64,000 nt of DNA from Lachnospiraceae bacterium. Lineage in GTDB: Bacteria; Bacillota; Clostridia; Lachnospirales; Lachnospiraceae. Positions within the stretch are counted from its first letter, which is position 1. Every line of letters begins with the position of its first letter. The stretch is from assembly GCA_019423745.1 (NCBI GenBank), contig JAHZAV010000012.1, positions 3,325 to 67,324 on the forward strand. Direction: 5' to 3'. Below, piece by piece: positions 8,501 to 15,787 of the stretch. The notes below the pieces were generated by a model. It saw only the letters and a program-made list of their open reading frames with translations. It was not told where the DNA came from and ran no database searches. A program made the translations under genes and the position numbers.

Positions 8501-10388
8501 TTGGCGAATAACTAAAACTTGTCATACCTGTGATCAGTGCATCGCCCTCATAAGCCAATCGTTCTCTGCTCTGCGTATCCACATACAACCCCTGTGTTGT
8601 CATTTTACTGGTGTACTTCGTCATATCATAGATATCATTCAGAACACTGTTGGATGACTCAAAATCCGATGCTTCTTCATCAAACGCACTCCGCACTGTC
8701 AAGCCTGTAATCTGATCCTTCGTCAAGCTTACCGGCATATTTCTGATTGTAACATAGCGGAAAGCCTTCATTCCGATGCCTGAAAGATTCTGCTGCCCGT
8801 TTTTCAGCTTCCACGTTTCCTGGTAGGTATTCCCAGTTGCCATTTTATATTTTGCATTCCCATTCTGATCCAGTTCTTCTCCATACTGGAATGTAACATT
8901 GGCACTTCTTCCGTTGATATTTAACCGGATTGTTCCTATAATCTCTTTTCCAAAGTCCACCAGATAAGAGCCATCTGATTTTCTTTGCACAGACTTCGGT
9001 GTCACTTCACAATGTTTATAAATATCATTCTGGGAAGGCTGGAGCGTATACCCTTCAAAACGACTGTTTAATGTTGGGGTTTTCCAATTTGATGCATGAA
9101 ATCCGGTTTTGTTCCAGCCAGCAGGATATAATGATGCATTAATATTGTCCTGTACTGCAGTATAATAGCTTGTACCTATAGAGCTGTTAGATGAACCGAT
9201 AAAAATATCATCTCCATCTAAAGCCCGCCAGTTTGCTCTGTCATATCCCGTATTTGTTATCACTTGTTTTGAGCCATCCGATAAATAAGCTGTCATTTGA
9301 CAAAGGAAAGCTGAGTTGTTTTCTGAATAGGCAATCACACCTATAGTGTTTTTCCCGCTTTCTACATAGTCTGTAATATCGTAAGTATCATAATCCAGCT
9401 GTTTTCCATTTGGTCTGGTAGGACCAAGTCCGATCTCTGTACCATTTACATACAGATTATACACATACTGCCTTGACCTTGTTCCATCTAAAGCAGTTGC
9501 GCTTAAAACCACCTTTTCCGCATTAGTCGGAATATCCAATTCTCTTCTCAAGAAGACAATCCGCTTTCCTTCACTTCCCCATATTCCCTGCCTGCTCGTC
9601 CAGCTTGTCTCTGTAGAAAATGCCTGTGGAAGAGAAAGAGGTCCCTCCACACCGTCCAAATTTTTTATCTGTACCTGCCAGTAATACAATTCATCATCTT
9701 TTAATACTCCTGAAAGATCCATCAGCACAGAGGTATTCTCAGAACCGTCCTTCCATCCCGAATCAAAAACATATTCTCCTTTATTTAGCTGATCCTCTCG
9801 TTGGGAAATTACAATTCTGTAAGCAGATTGTTTTCCCATATTTCCAACCAGACTGTTCTCCCAGGAAAAAGACAGCTCACTCTTTGTAACACTCCAAGGC
9901 TGGTCAAGAAGGTTGATTTTCAGCTCTGCAGGAGCCAACTCTCCTCCCATATTTACTGTTCTTTCCTCTACGCCCTGACCTTCCGGCGCATTAGATAATT
10001 CATTTTCCCTCTCTTCTGCCTGTTCTTCTAAAATGGTAATATGCAGTTCCGGCATTCCCTCTGCTGCATATAAATAGCCATCTTCCGATAAAACTGGACG
10101 AAATACATATTCACCGGGAACATCTGTATAGAAATCTTCCGGTATTTCCCATGTGACTTCCAGCTCATATTCCTTTCCGGCAGCATCATATCCCGTAATT
10201 GTTTCCGGCAGCCCCGCAACAATATCTTCTTTTGATGTTCCTACAGGATATTCACATGAGGAAAATTCCTCCATTTTTTCTATTGCTATTTTCTCTGTTT
10301 CTTCCGCATAAAGGTTGGATGGACAAAATGTAAACCACATAATTGCCGCCAAAATCCATATGCCAATTATTTTCCCTTTTCTTTTCAT
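5517..10388 (-). CDS. Secreted GH78 alpha-L-rhamnosidase with 12 ChW repeats
   Basis: A 1623-residue exported enzyme predicted to release alpha-L-rhamnose from glycans. A signal peptide ends near residue 28 (LYAEE). It is followed by an Ig-like domain (about 40-120), a fibronectin-like domain (about 155-260), the rhamnosidase N-terminal and concanavalin-like domains (about 275-570), an (alpha/alpha)6 barrel and a C-terminal beta domain ending near 1060. The acidic motif Asp604-x4-Glu609-x6-Asp616 reproduces the spacing of Asp567, Glu572 and Asp579 in Bacillus GL1 RhaB, and Glu878 (AEAW) fits the second catalytic glutamate. Residues about 1070-1623 are 12 ChW repeats, of which the first is degenerate, for attachment at the cell surface. 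There is no LPXTG motif. It neighbours a polysaccharide cluster and four ChW murein enzymes; the substrate could be dietary or self glycan. Confidence 0.92.
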   Translation of the reverse strand: MKRKGKIIGIWILAAIMWFTFCPSNLYAEETEKIAIEKMEEFSSCEYPVGTSKEDIVAGLPETITGYDAAGKEYELEVTWEIPEDFYTDVPGEYVFRPVLSEDGYLYAAEGMPELHITILEEQAEERENELSNAPEGQGVEERTVNMGGELAPAELKINLLDQPWSVTKSELSFSWENSLVGNMGKQSAYRIVISQREDQLNKGEYVFDSGWKDGSENTSVLMDLSGVLKDDELYYWQVQIKNLDGVEGPLSLPQAFSTETSWTSRQGIWGSEGKRIVFLRRELDIPTNAEKVVLSATALDGTRSRQYVYNLYVNGTEIGLGPTRPNGKQLDYDTYDITDYVESGKNTIGVIAYSENNSAFLCQMTAYLSDGSKQVITNTGYDRANWRALDGDDIFIGSSNSSIGTSYYTAVQDNINASLYPAGWNKTGFHASNWKTPTLNSRFEGYTLQPSQNDIYKHCEVTPKSVQRKSDGSYLVDFGKEIIGTIRLNINGRSANVTFQYGEELDQNGNAKYKMATGNTYQETWKLKNGQQNLSGIGMKAFRYVTIRNMPVSLTKDQITGLTVRSAFDEEASDFESSNSVLNDIYDMTKYTSKMTTQGLYVDTQSRERLAYEGDALITGMTSFSYSPTSTAFKYSAEYLLNNTTWPSEYSLYNIMAIYQHYLYTGDKRMLEESYQALKSKTMEQFFDQSQGLMKRATTSFQHIMVDWPATDIDGYKTTDAYYNTVFNAVCVGGYEDMASIAAALGKESDQTYYQNLADTIRTNMIQKLYNSQTGEFYDGLKQDGSVVRHSAQHATAYALAFDIYNSQGMSDKMASAIEAGGELKMSVYGSYFLLQGLYNSNHGTLARKIMSNPDDEMGVRSWAYMMYSLESTITAEAWNYANKPNMSLSHAWGSAPGSMLVRGMFGIQPTSPGFGTFDMKIQPGGVQTASVKVPTMKGEIEGSYTIGGSGNITCHIKVPANATANLYVPVGTGSGAVSVNGNAVTTLQDKAGYTGCMLEGGEYTVEIQAGIAVDGSEFVETDVVTDVYSGGSWAGEKTNGLIQGDIGGDNIEAIKARIKNAPVPGGIKYNSYMQSYEWQEESGDGQVSGMPDGNKRLEAITMELTGELSSQYDIYYRVYVKDWGWMDWAQNGEPAGSSGYGKSILALDTRLVQKGEAAPGDREQPYKTTDRMVAYNTHVQSYGWQAEVGDGDISGTVGEAKRLEAIKISVHVPNVSGDVQYSTHVQSYGWQNWVKNGQESGTSGEAKRLEAIKIKLTGELAEKYDIYYRVHAQSYGWLGWAKSGEEAGTEGMAKRLEAIQIRLVKKGSSAPGNTSGHFITPKVTYNTHVQSYGWQSTVYDGGISGTEGAAKRLEAIKIQLYNPETSGDIQYSTHVQSYGWQGWVKNGQISGTSGQAKRLEAIKIKLTGKMAEKYDVYYRVHAQSYGWLGWAKNGEEAGTEGMAKRLEAIQVELVEKGGKAPGTTSGHFHSAQVAYKTHVQSYGWQSDVFNGATSGTVGKAKRLEAITIRNAVSGVQGNILYRTHVQTYGWESSWKKNGQISGTSGQAKRLEAICIKLDGELAEKYDVYYRVHVESHGWLGWAKNGEPAGTEGMAKRLEGIQIQYVEKGGKAPGSTDRPYLK

Positions 10389-10423
10389 TCATTCCCTCTG
10401 AATTTAATTTTATTTTTAAACAA

Positions 10424-10468
10424 CAGAAAAGAACAGGGATATACAGCTCTATCGCCCATTCTTTTCTG
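10424..10468 (-). terminator. Terminator after L,D-transpeptidase gene
   Basis: Arms CAGAAAAGAA (10424-10433) and TTCTTTTCTG (10459-10468) form a perfect 10-bp stem. On the minus strand they are followed by TTGTTTAAAAATA. It lies 15 bp beyond the L,D-transpeptidase stop and separates that transcript from the rhamnosidase gene. Confidence 0.65.
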
Positions 10469-10483
10469 CTTTTTCGGTTATGT

Positions 10484-13240
10484 CTAGTTATACACAACTA
10501 CTGTTGACCCAGTTGGAACGGTATCATAAATCCATTTTGCATTGTTGATATTCAAACGCACACATCCATGAGATAATGCAAGCCCGAGCCTGCTGTCTGC
10601 TACTGCTCCATTATGATAATAAGTAGTAGAATGGAACAGATAATCACCATAGAACTGTGTCCACCAGAAACAGCGTACATTTCCGGAATTAAAATAATAT
10701 CCTCTGCTTCCCACTTTAAAGACTCCGGAAACTGTAGGCGTGCTTGGTGCTCCCACTGTACAGGACCAGTATTTTACGTTTTTCCATGCTCCTCTCCAGC
10801 CCTGGTATACACCAACCTTCCGGTTTCCTCTGTCAACCATGATAATATACGGTGTCGAACTACTGTAAAGGTTTGCCCGTGCATACATTCCTGCATCCGG
10901 ACCTGATACAATTCTTTGTTCTGTATAATAATTCCTATTGGCTCCCGGTGCGCTAGCATCCTTGGAAACCAGTCTGATCTGTAATGCTTCCAGTCTGTAG
11001 CCGATTTTTGAAGTTCCTGCTGCCTGCCCGTTTTTCGCCCAGCCAAGCCATCCATATTTCTGTACATAGGTACGATAATAAATATCATAATATTTGGAAA
11101 GGTCGCCTGACAGACTAAACTTCACAGCCTCTATCCCTTTAGAGCCGTCTGTACATCCGGAAACTTTTCCCGCCTCCGACCAGCCGGTCCACCCGGTTTT
11201 TGAAAGATGCACTGCATATTTAATAGTTCCGGAAGGCATTGCCTCTGTCCTGCGGTTCAACGTAACAGTAATATTCTCCAGGCGTTTACTCTGACCTGTT
11301 GTTCCAAGCGTTCCACCCATCTGAACATTTCCACTGTTTCCTTTTCCCTGGATTGTTCCACTGTAGTACATGTCGCTGGCTTTATATCCTTCGATAAACT
11401 TTGTCCCGCTTGTATTCGGCGCCTTTCCGCCTTTTTCTACCAACTGGATTTTAATTGCCTCAATTCGTTTGCTTAAGTCGGTACTTCCGGCAGTTTCGCC
11501 GTTTACTGCGTAATTTGTCCAGCCAATCTTTGACATGTGAATACTATAATATACGTCATAGTGCTCTGCCACTTCCCCACTCAGCTTAATCTCAATAGCC
11601 TCAATTCGTTTTGCCTGATTAGTGGTTCCGGCAATCTGTCCATCTTTCTTCCAGCCTTGCCAGCCGATGGACTGTACATAAGTGCGGTATTCAATACTTC
11701 CTTCGTATCCGATATTCGGAAGCTGAATTTTAATAGCTTCCATTCTCTTGCCTTTTCCGGTTACTCCGGCAATATCGTTATCAGCTTTTATCTCCTGCCA
11801 TCCTACAGACTGTGAATGTGCCTGGTAAGATACAAGAGGATACTTAAAGCTTGCAGTTGTCTGCGCCGGCGCTTCTTCCCCTTTCTTTACAAGGCGGATT
11901 TCTAACGCTTCCATCCGCTTGCCATAGCCCAAGGTTCCGGCTTCTTCGCCGTTTTTCGCCCAACCAAGCCAACCAAAACTCTGTACATGGGCACGATAAT
12001 AAACATCATACTGATTTGCCATCTCACCGGTCAACCGAATCTGGATTGCTTCCAGGCGCTTCTTTTGTCCGGTAGTTCCGGCAATCTGTCCGTCTTTCTT
12101 CCAGCCCTGCCAGCCAATAGACTGTACATGTGTCTGATATTCAATTCCGCCTTCATACTCGCTGTCCGGCAGTTTGATTTTAATGGCTTCCATTCTCTTG
12201 GCTTGCCCGGTCACTCCGGCTGTCTGTCCGTTAAATTTCTCCGCCTGCCAACCAACAGACTGTACATGGGCCTGATAGGAAAGATCAGGGTATTTATAGC
12301 TGTCTCCCTCACCTGTCGGAGTTGCCTCCCCTTTCTTTACAAGACGAATCTCCAGAGCCTCCATCCGTTTTCCATAGCCCAGGCTTCCGGACTTTTCTCC
12401 ATTAGCTGTCCAATTCAGCCAGCCATAACTTTCTACATGTGCACGATAGTAAATATCATATTGATCAGCCAGAGAACCGGTCAGACGGATCTGAATGGCT
12501 TCCAATCGTTTCCCCTGGCCTGTGGTTCCGGCCTGTGCGCCGTCTTTCACCCAGTCCATCCAGCCATAGCTCTGGGCATGAACACGGTACTCGATTCCAG
12601 CCGGCTGCTCCGGCTCTTCCGTAGCCACCTCTGCTGCGTCCAGCCCAGTTTCACCTGAATCTGTTCCTTCTACAGGTGTTTCCGTTGCTCCCTGTTCCGG
12701 CATTTCAACCTTCAGCTGAATAGCTTCCAATCTCTTCCCTTTTCCAGTTGTGCCGATGATTCCACTGTTTTCTGTCCAGTTGTTCCAGCCGCTGCTCTGA
12801 ACATGGACACGATAGGAAAGCTTAGGAGTCTGTTCCTCCTCTGGCTTTTCCTGTTCATTTCCCTCTTCAGTTTCCTCACCAGTTCCGTCTGTGCCTGTCT
12901 CTTCTCCTGCAGTAGGATCCTCTGTTACTGTATCTCCGGAATTTGTCATCCCTGCAGAAGAATCCTTCGTTTCGTCGCTTTCTGCTTTTTCAGTTTCGCC
13001 TTGATCTGTAGTATAATCTGTCTCTTTCTGTTCATCTCCAGTTTCAGGTTCTGTTTCCTCCAAACCCGTTTCCCCCGTAACGCCGCCATTTTCCGTCTGA
13101 TCCTCTAAGCTGTTATCTGCGGTGTCTGAAGTAACTGGAGCACTGGTTACTGTTCCCTCTGATGCCAGAGCACTTCCCGCACTTCCAAAGATCAGAAATG
13201 CACTCAGCACAATGGCTGTCACTCCTTTTAAACGTCTCAA
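10484..13240 (-). CDS. Secreted L,D-transpeptidase (YkuD) with 12 ChW repeats
   Basis: A 918-residue exported protein. A signal peptide (residues 1-26) is followed by an acidic Glu/Thr-rich linker to about 140, then 12 ChW repeats in four triads. The C-terminal 120 residues form a YkuD domain with the catalytic signature His891-Gly-Cys893-Val-Arg, preceded by the second conserved histidine in LFHST. YkuD enzymes form 3-3 peptidoglycan cross-links or attach proteins to meso-diaminopimelate. The start is TTG, with a GAGGTGAG ribosome-binding site just upstream and no ATG near. The fourth triad is divergent and closely resembles the matching triad of the NlpC/P60 protein at 18681. The 26-bp gap from the lysozyme gene suggests co-transcription. 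Confidence 0.92.
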   Translation of the reverse strand: MRRLKGVTAIVLSAFLIFGSAGSALASEGTVTSAPVTSDTADNSLEDQTENGGVTGETGLEETEPETGDEQKETDYTTDQGETEKAESDETKDSSAGMTNSGDTVTEDPTAGEETGTDGTGEETEEGNEQEKPEEEQTPKLSYRVHVQSSGWNNWTENSGIIGTTGKGKRLEAIQLKVEMPEQGATETPVEGTDSGETGLDAAEVATEEPEQPAGIEYRVHAQSYGWMDWVKDGAQAGTTGQGKRLEAIQIRLTGSLADQYDIYYRAHVESYGWLNWTANGEKSGSLGYGKRMEALEIRLVKKGEATPTGEGDSYKYPDLSYQAHVQSVGWQAEKFNGQTAGVTGQAKRMEAIKIKLPDSEYEGGIEYQTHVQSIGWQGWKKDGQIAGTTGQKKRLEAIQIRLTGEMANQYDVYYRAHVQSFGWLGWAKNGEEAGTLGYGKRMEALEIRLVKKGEEAPAQTTASFKYPLVSYQAHSQSVGWQEIKADNDIAGVTGKGKRMEAIKIQLPNIGYEGSIEYRTYVQSIGWQGWKKDGQIAGTTNQAKRIEAIEIKLSGEVAEHYDVYYSIHMSKIGWTNYAVNGETAGSTDLSKRIEAIKIQLVEKGGKAPNTSGTKFIEGYKASDMYYSGTIQGKGNSGNVQMGGTLGTTGQSKRLENITVTLNRRTEAMPSGTIKYAVHLSKTGWTGWSEAGKVSGCTDGSKGIEAVKFSLSGDLSKYYDIYYRTYVQKYGWLGWAKNGQAAGTSKIGYRLEALQIRLVSKDASAPGANRNYYTEQRIVSGPDAGMYARANLYSSSTPYIIMVDRGNRKVGVYQGWRGAWKNVKYWSCTVGAPSTPTVSGVFKVGSRGYYFNSGNVRCFWWTQFYGDYLFHSTTYYHNGAVADSRLGLALSHGCVRLNINNAKWIYDTVPTGSTVVVYN

Positions 13241-13267
13241 CTTCTCTCACCTCGATAATTTTCTTTT

Positions 13268-15745
13268 TTATTCACCCTTTATAAAAGCCTGCTCTGTGCT
13301 TCCCGGCGCTGCTCCGCCTTTTTCTACCAGCCGGATCTCAATAGCTTCCAGACGCTTTGCCAGTCCCTCTGTTCCGGCAGACTCGCCGTTTTTCGCCCAG
13401 CCAAGCCAGCCATAGGTCTGGGAGTGTACACGGTAATAAATGTCGTACTGCTCTGCCATCTCATCTGTCAGTTCAATCTGAATCGCCTCCAGGCGTTTTG
13501 CCTGACCTGTTGTTCCGGCAATCTGTCCGCCTTTTGTCCAATTATCCTCCCAACCGTAGGTCTGTACATGAGTTTTGTAGCGAAGCTTTCCTGCATATTT
13601 TGAATTAGCAAAATCAATCTTTATCGCTTCCAGACGTTTCGCCTGGCCTGTTGTTCCGCTCTGCTCTCCGTCAAAGCTCCATCCCTTCCAGCCATAAGTC
13701 TGGACATGGGTACTGTATTTTAAAACTGCCTGCTTGCTCGGAGTATCTGTCTCTCCCGGCGCTGCTCCGCCTTTTTCCACCAGTTTAATCTGAATGGCTT
13801 CCATTCTCTTTGCATAATCAAAAGTTCCGGCTTCCTGACCGTTTTTCGCCCAGTCAAGCCATCCATAGCTCTGCACATAAGCGCGGTAATAAATGTCATA
13901 ATGTTCTGCTATCTCACCTTCCAGAGACATTCTTACCGCTTCCAGACGCTTACCGCCTCCGGCAAGTCCTGCCTCCGCCCAGTTAGACTTTTCTCCATTC
14001 CAGCCGTAGGTCTGCATGTAAGTCTCATATTTGATGCCGCCGTCATAATCAGAATCTGTAATAGTCACTTTCAAGGCTTCCAGAGATTTGGCCTGACCTG
14101 TTGTTCCGTTGGTTGCTCCGTTTTCCACTGCTGCCTGCCATCCGGATCCGTTTACATACGTCTGATATTTCACAGCCATCGGTTTCTTTTCAAATGGTTT
14201 TTCAGTGCTTCCCGGAGCCTCTGATCCTTTCGGAACTACAACGATCTGAATAGCTTCCAGCCGCTTCGCATAACCCTGGCTTCCGGCCGCCTCTCCGTTC
14301 TTTGCCCAGTCAAGCCAGCCGTATGTCTGACAGTGAGCCCGATAATAAATATCATAATTCTGGGCTTCCGTTCCCGTCAGCTCGATCTTAATAGCCTCCA
14401 CTCGCTTCGCTTCCCCGGTTGTTCCCGAAGTTGCTCCGTTTTCCTCATAATCCATCCAACCATAACTTTGGACATGGGTGCTGTATTTTACTCCCAAATC
14501 GCCATATCCGTCACCGACGCTGATCTTTACAGCCTCCAGTCGTTTGTAATATCCCGTCACTCCGGTCTGATATCCGTTCTGAACCGTCGGCTGCCAGCCA
14601 AATGTCTGCATATGAGACGAATAGCTGATAATATTAGGATCTTCTACTTCTATCGGCTGCTGATCATAGGTCTTCACCATCCAGAAGTTGAGATCTGCAT
14701 TGCCGGAAATTCCGTCAACTTTACCTGAAGAGGTACACTGCCACATATCATAAGTACCTGTATAATTACACTCATAATTATACTGTGCCACCCATTTTGA
14801 CCATGCCGCATTGTCAAAAACGGAACTTGTCAGATAATTATTCCACCAGTTCAGATTAGCATAGACGCCGCCTCTGTAACCAGCTGCCGTAATTTTATTT
14901 AAGAAAGTCTGGGCAATGGCGCCATGGTTTGTATTGATCGTACTATTATCTTCCAGATCCAGATATACCGGATAGGAAAGAGTATGCCCTTTTAATTGAT
15001 TTAATACAAAATTTGCAGCATTTGTAGCTCCTGCCGTCGTTGTAATATAAGAATAGAGGTATACGCCATATGGAATACCCAGCCTCTCACACTCGGAAAC
15101 ATTGTATTCAAACCAGTCATCTACATGGCTGTCATTGTTTCCATGCCAGCCCACACGGATGATCGCATATTCGATACCGTCTGCTTTTGCTTTTGCCCAG
15201 TCAATTCTTCCCTGCCACTCGCTGACATCCACACCTTTCAGCTGCGCTCCCGGAATAGGATCTCCATAGGAGTTAACATATCTTCCATTTACCTTTTCCC
15301 AGGCATTGGAGACTGCACGTGCTGATCTTGCCGTTTTGCTCTGAATCGGCTGACCGTTGGAGTATCTCCAGCTGTTTGCCAGACGAGTCTGTGGTTCTTC
15401 TTCTGACTGCTCTTCTGCCGCTTCATTGGATGCTTGTTCTTCTGTTTCCCCACTCTCTTCTGTGCTTACTGCCGCATTGTCTCCTGTCCCGTCAGAAGTT
15501 TCAGCCGAATCTTCAGTGGTCCCTTCTGTTTCCGTGCCGCTCCCCTCTGAACCGCTGCCTGTCTCCTGATCAGAGGCTGTATCATCCTGTCCGGTCGCAG
15601 GCGCTTCTGTTCCATTTTCTTCTGAAACTGCAGCTGTCCCGTTATTTTCTGCCGCATTACTGCTAAAGTCTACTGAAAATGCCATTCCGGCCGTCAGGCA
15701 TACTGCCAAAGCCAGCGCTGTCAGTCTCTTCCAGTTTCTTTTCAA
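13268..15745 (-). CDS. Secreted GH25 lysozyme with 9 ChW repeats
   Basis: An 825-residue exported muramidase. A signal peptide ends near residue 30, an acidic Ser/Thr/Glu-rich linker runs to about 120, and the GH25 barrel spans about 165-365. Key residues are Asp173 in GVDVSEWQG and the DXE pair Asp263/Glu265 in YLDLED, which should cleave the MurNAc-GlcNAc bond. Nine ChW repeats in three triads follow. The start is TTG, downstream of GGAGGAG. It is separated by 26 bp from the L,D-transpeptidase gene and 42 bp from the glucosaminidase gene, so the three probably share a transcript. A role in remodelling or daughter-cell separation fits better than bacteriolysis of others, but this is inference. 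Confidence 0.93.
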   Translation of the reverse strand: MKRNWKRLTALALAVCLTAGMAFSVDFSSNAAENNGTAAVSEENGTEAPATGQDDTASDQETGSGSEGSGTETEGTTEDSAETSDGTGDNAAVSTEESGETEEQASNEAAEEQSEEEPQTRLANSWRYSNGQPIQSKTARSARAVSNAWEKVNGRYVNSYGDPIPGAQLKGVDVSEWQGRIDWAKAKADGIEYAIIRVGWHGNNDSHVDDWFEYNVSECERLGIPYGVYLYSYITTTAGATNAANFVLNQLKGHTLSYPVYLDLEDNSTINTNHGAIAQTFLNKITAAGYRGGVYANLNWWNNYLTSSVFDNAAWSKWVAQYNYECNYTGTYDMWQCTSSGKVDGISGNADLNFWMVKTYDQQPIEVEDPNIISYSSHMQTFGWQPTVQNGYQTGVTGYYKRLEAVKISVGDGYGDLGVKYSTHVQSYGWMDYEENGATSGTTGEAKRVEAIKIELTGTEAQNYDIYYRAHCQTYGWLDWAKNGEAAGSQGYAKRLEAIQIVVVPKGSEAPGSTEKPFEKKPMAVKYQTYVNGSGWQAAVENGATNGTTGQAKSLEALKVTITDSDYDGGIKYETYMQTYGWNGEKSNWAEAGLAGGGKRLEAVRMSLEGEIAEHYDIYYRAYVQSYGWLDWAKNGQEAGTFDYAKRMEAIQIKLVEKGGAAPGETDTPSKQAVLKYSTHVQTYGWKGWSFDGEQSGTTGQAKRLEAIKIDFANSKYAGKLRYKTHVQTYGWEDNWTKGGQIAGTTGQAKRLEAIQIELTDEMAEQYDIYYRVHSQTYGWLGWAKNGESAGTEGLAKRLEAIEIRLVEKGGAAPGSTEQAFIKGE

Positions 15746-15787
15746 TGTAAACTCCTCCTTTTTTCTCTGATTCTTCCCTTTTATATC

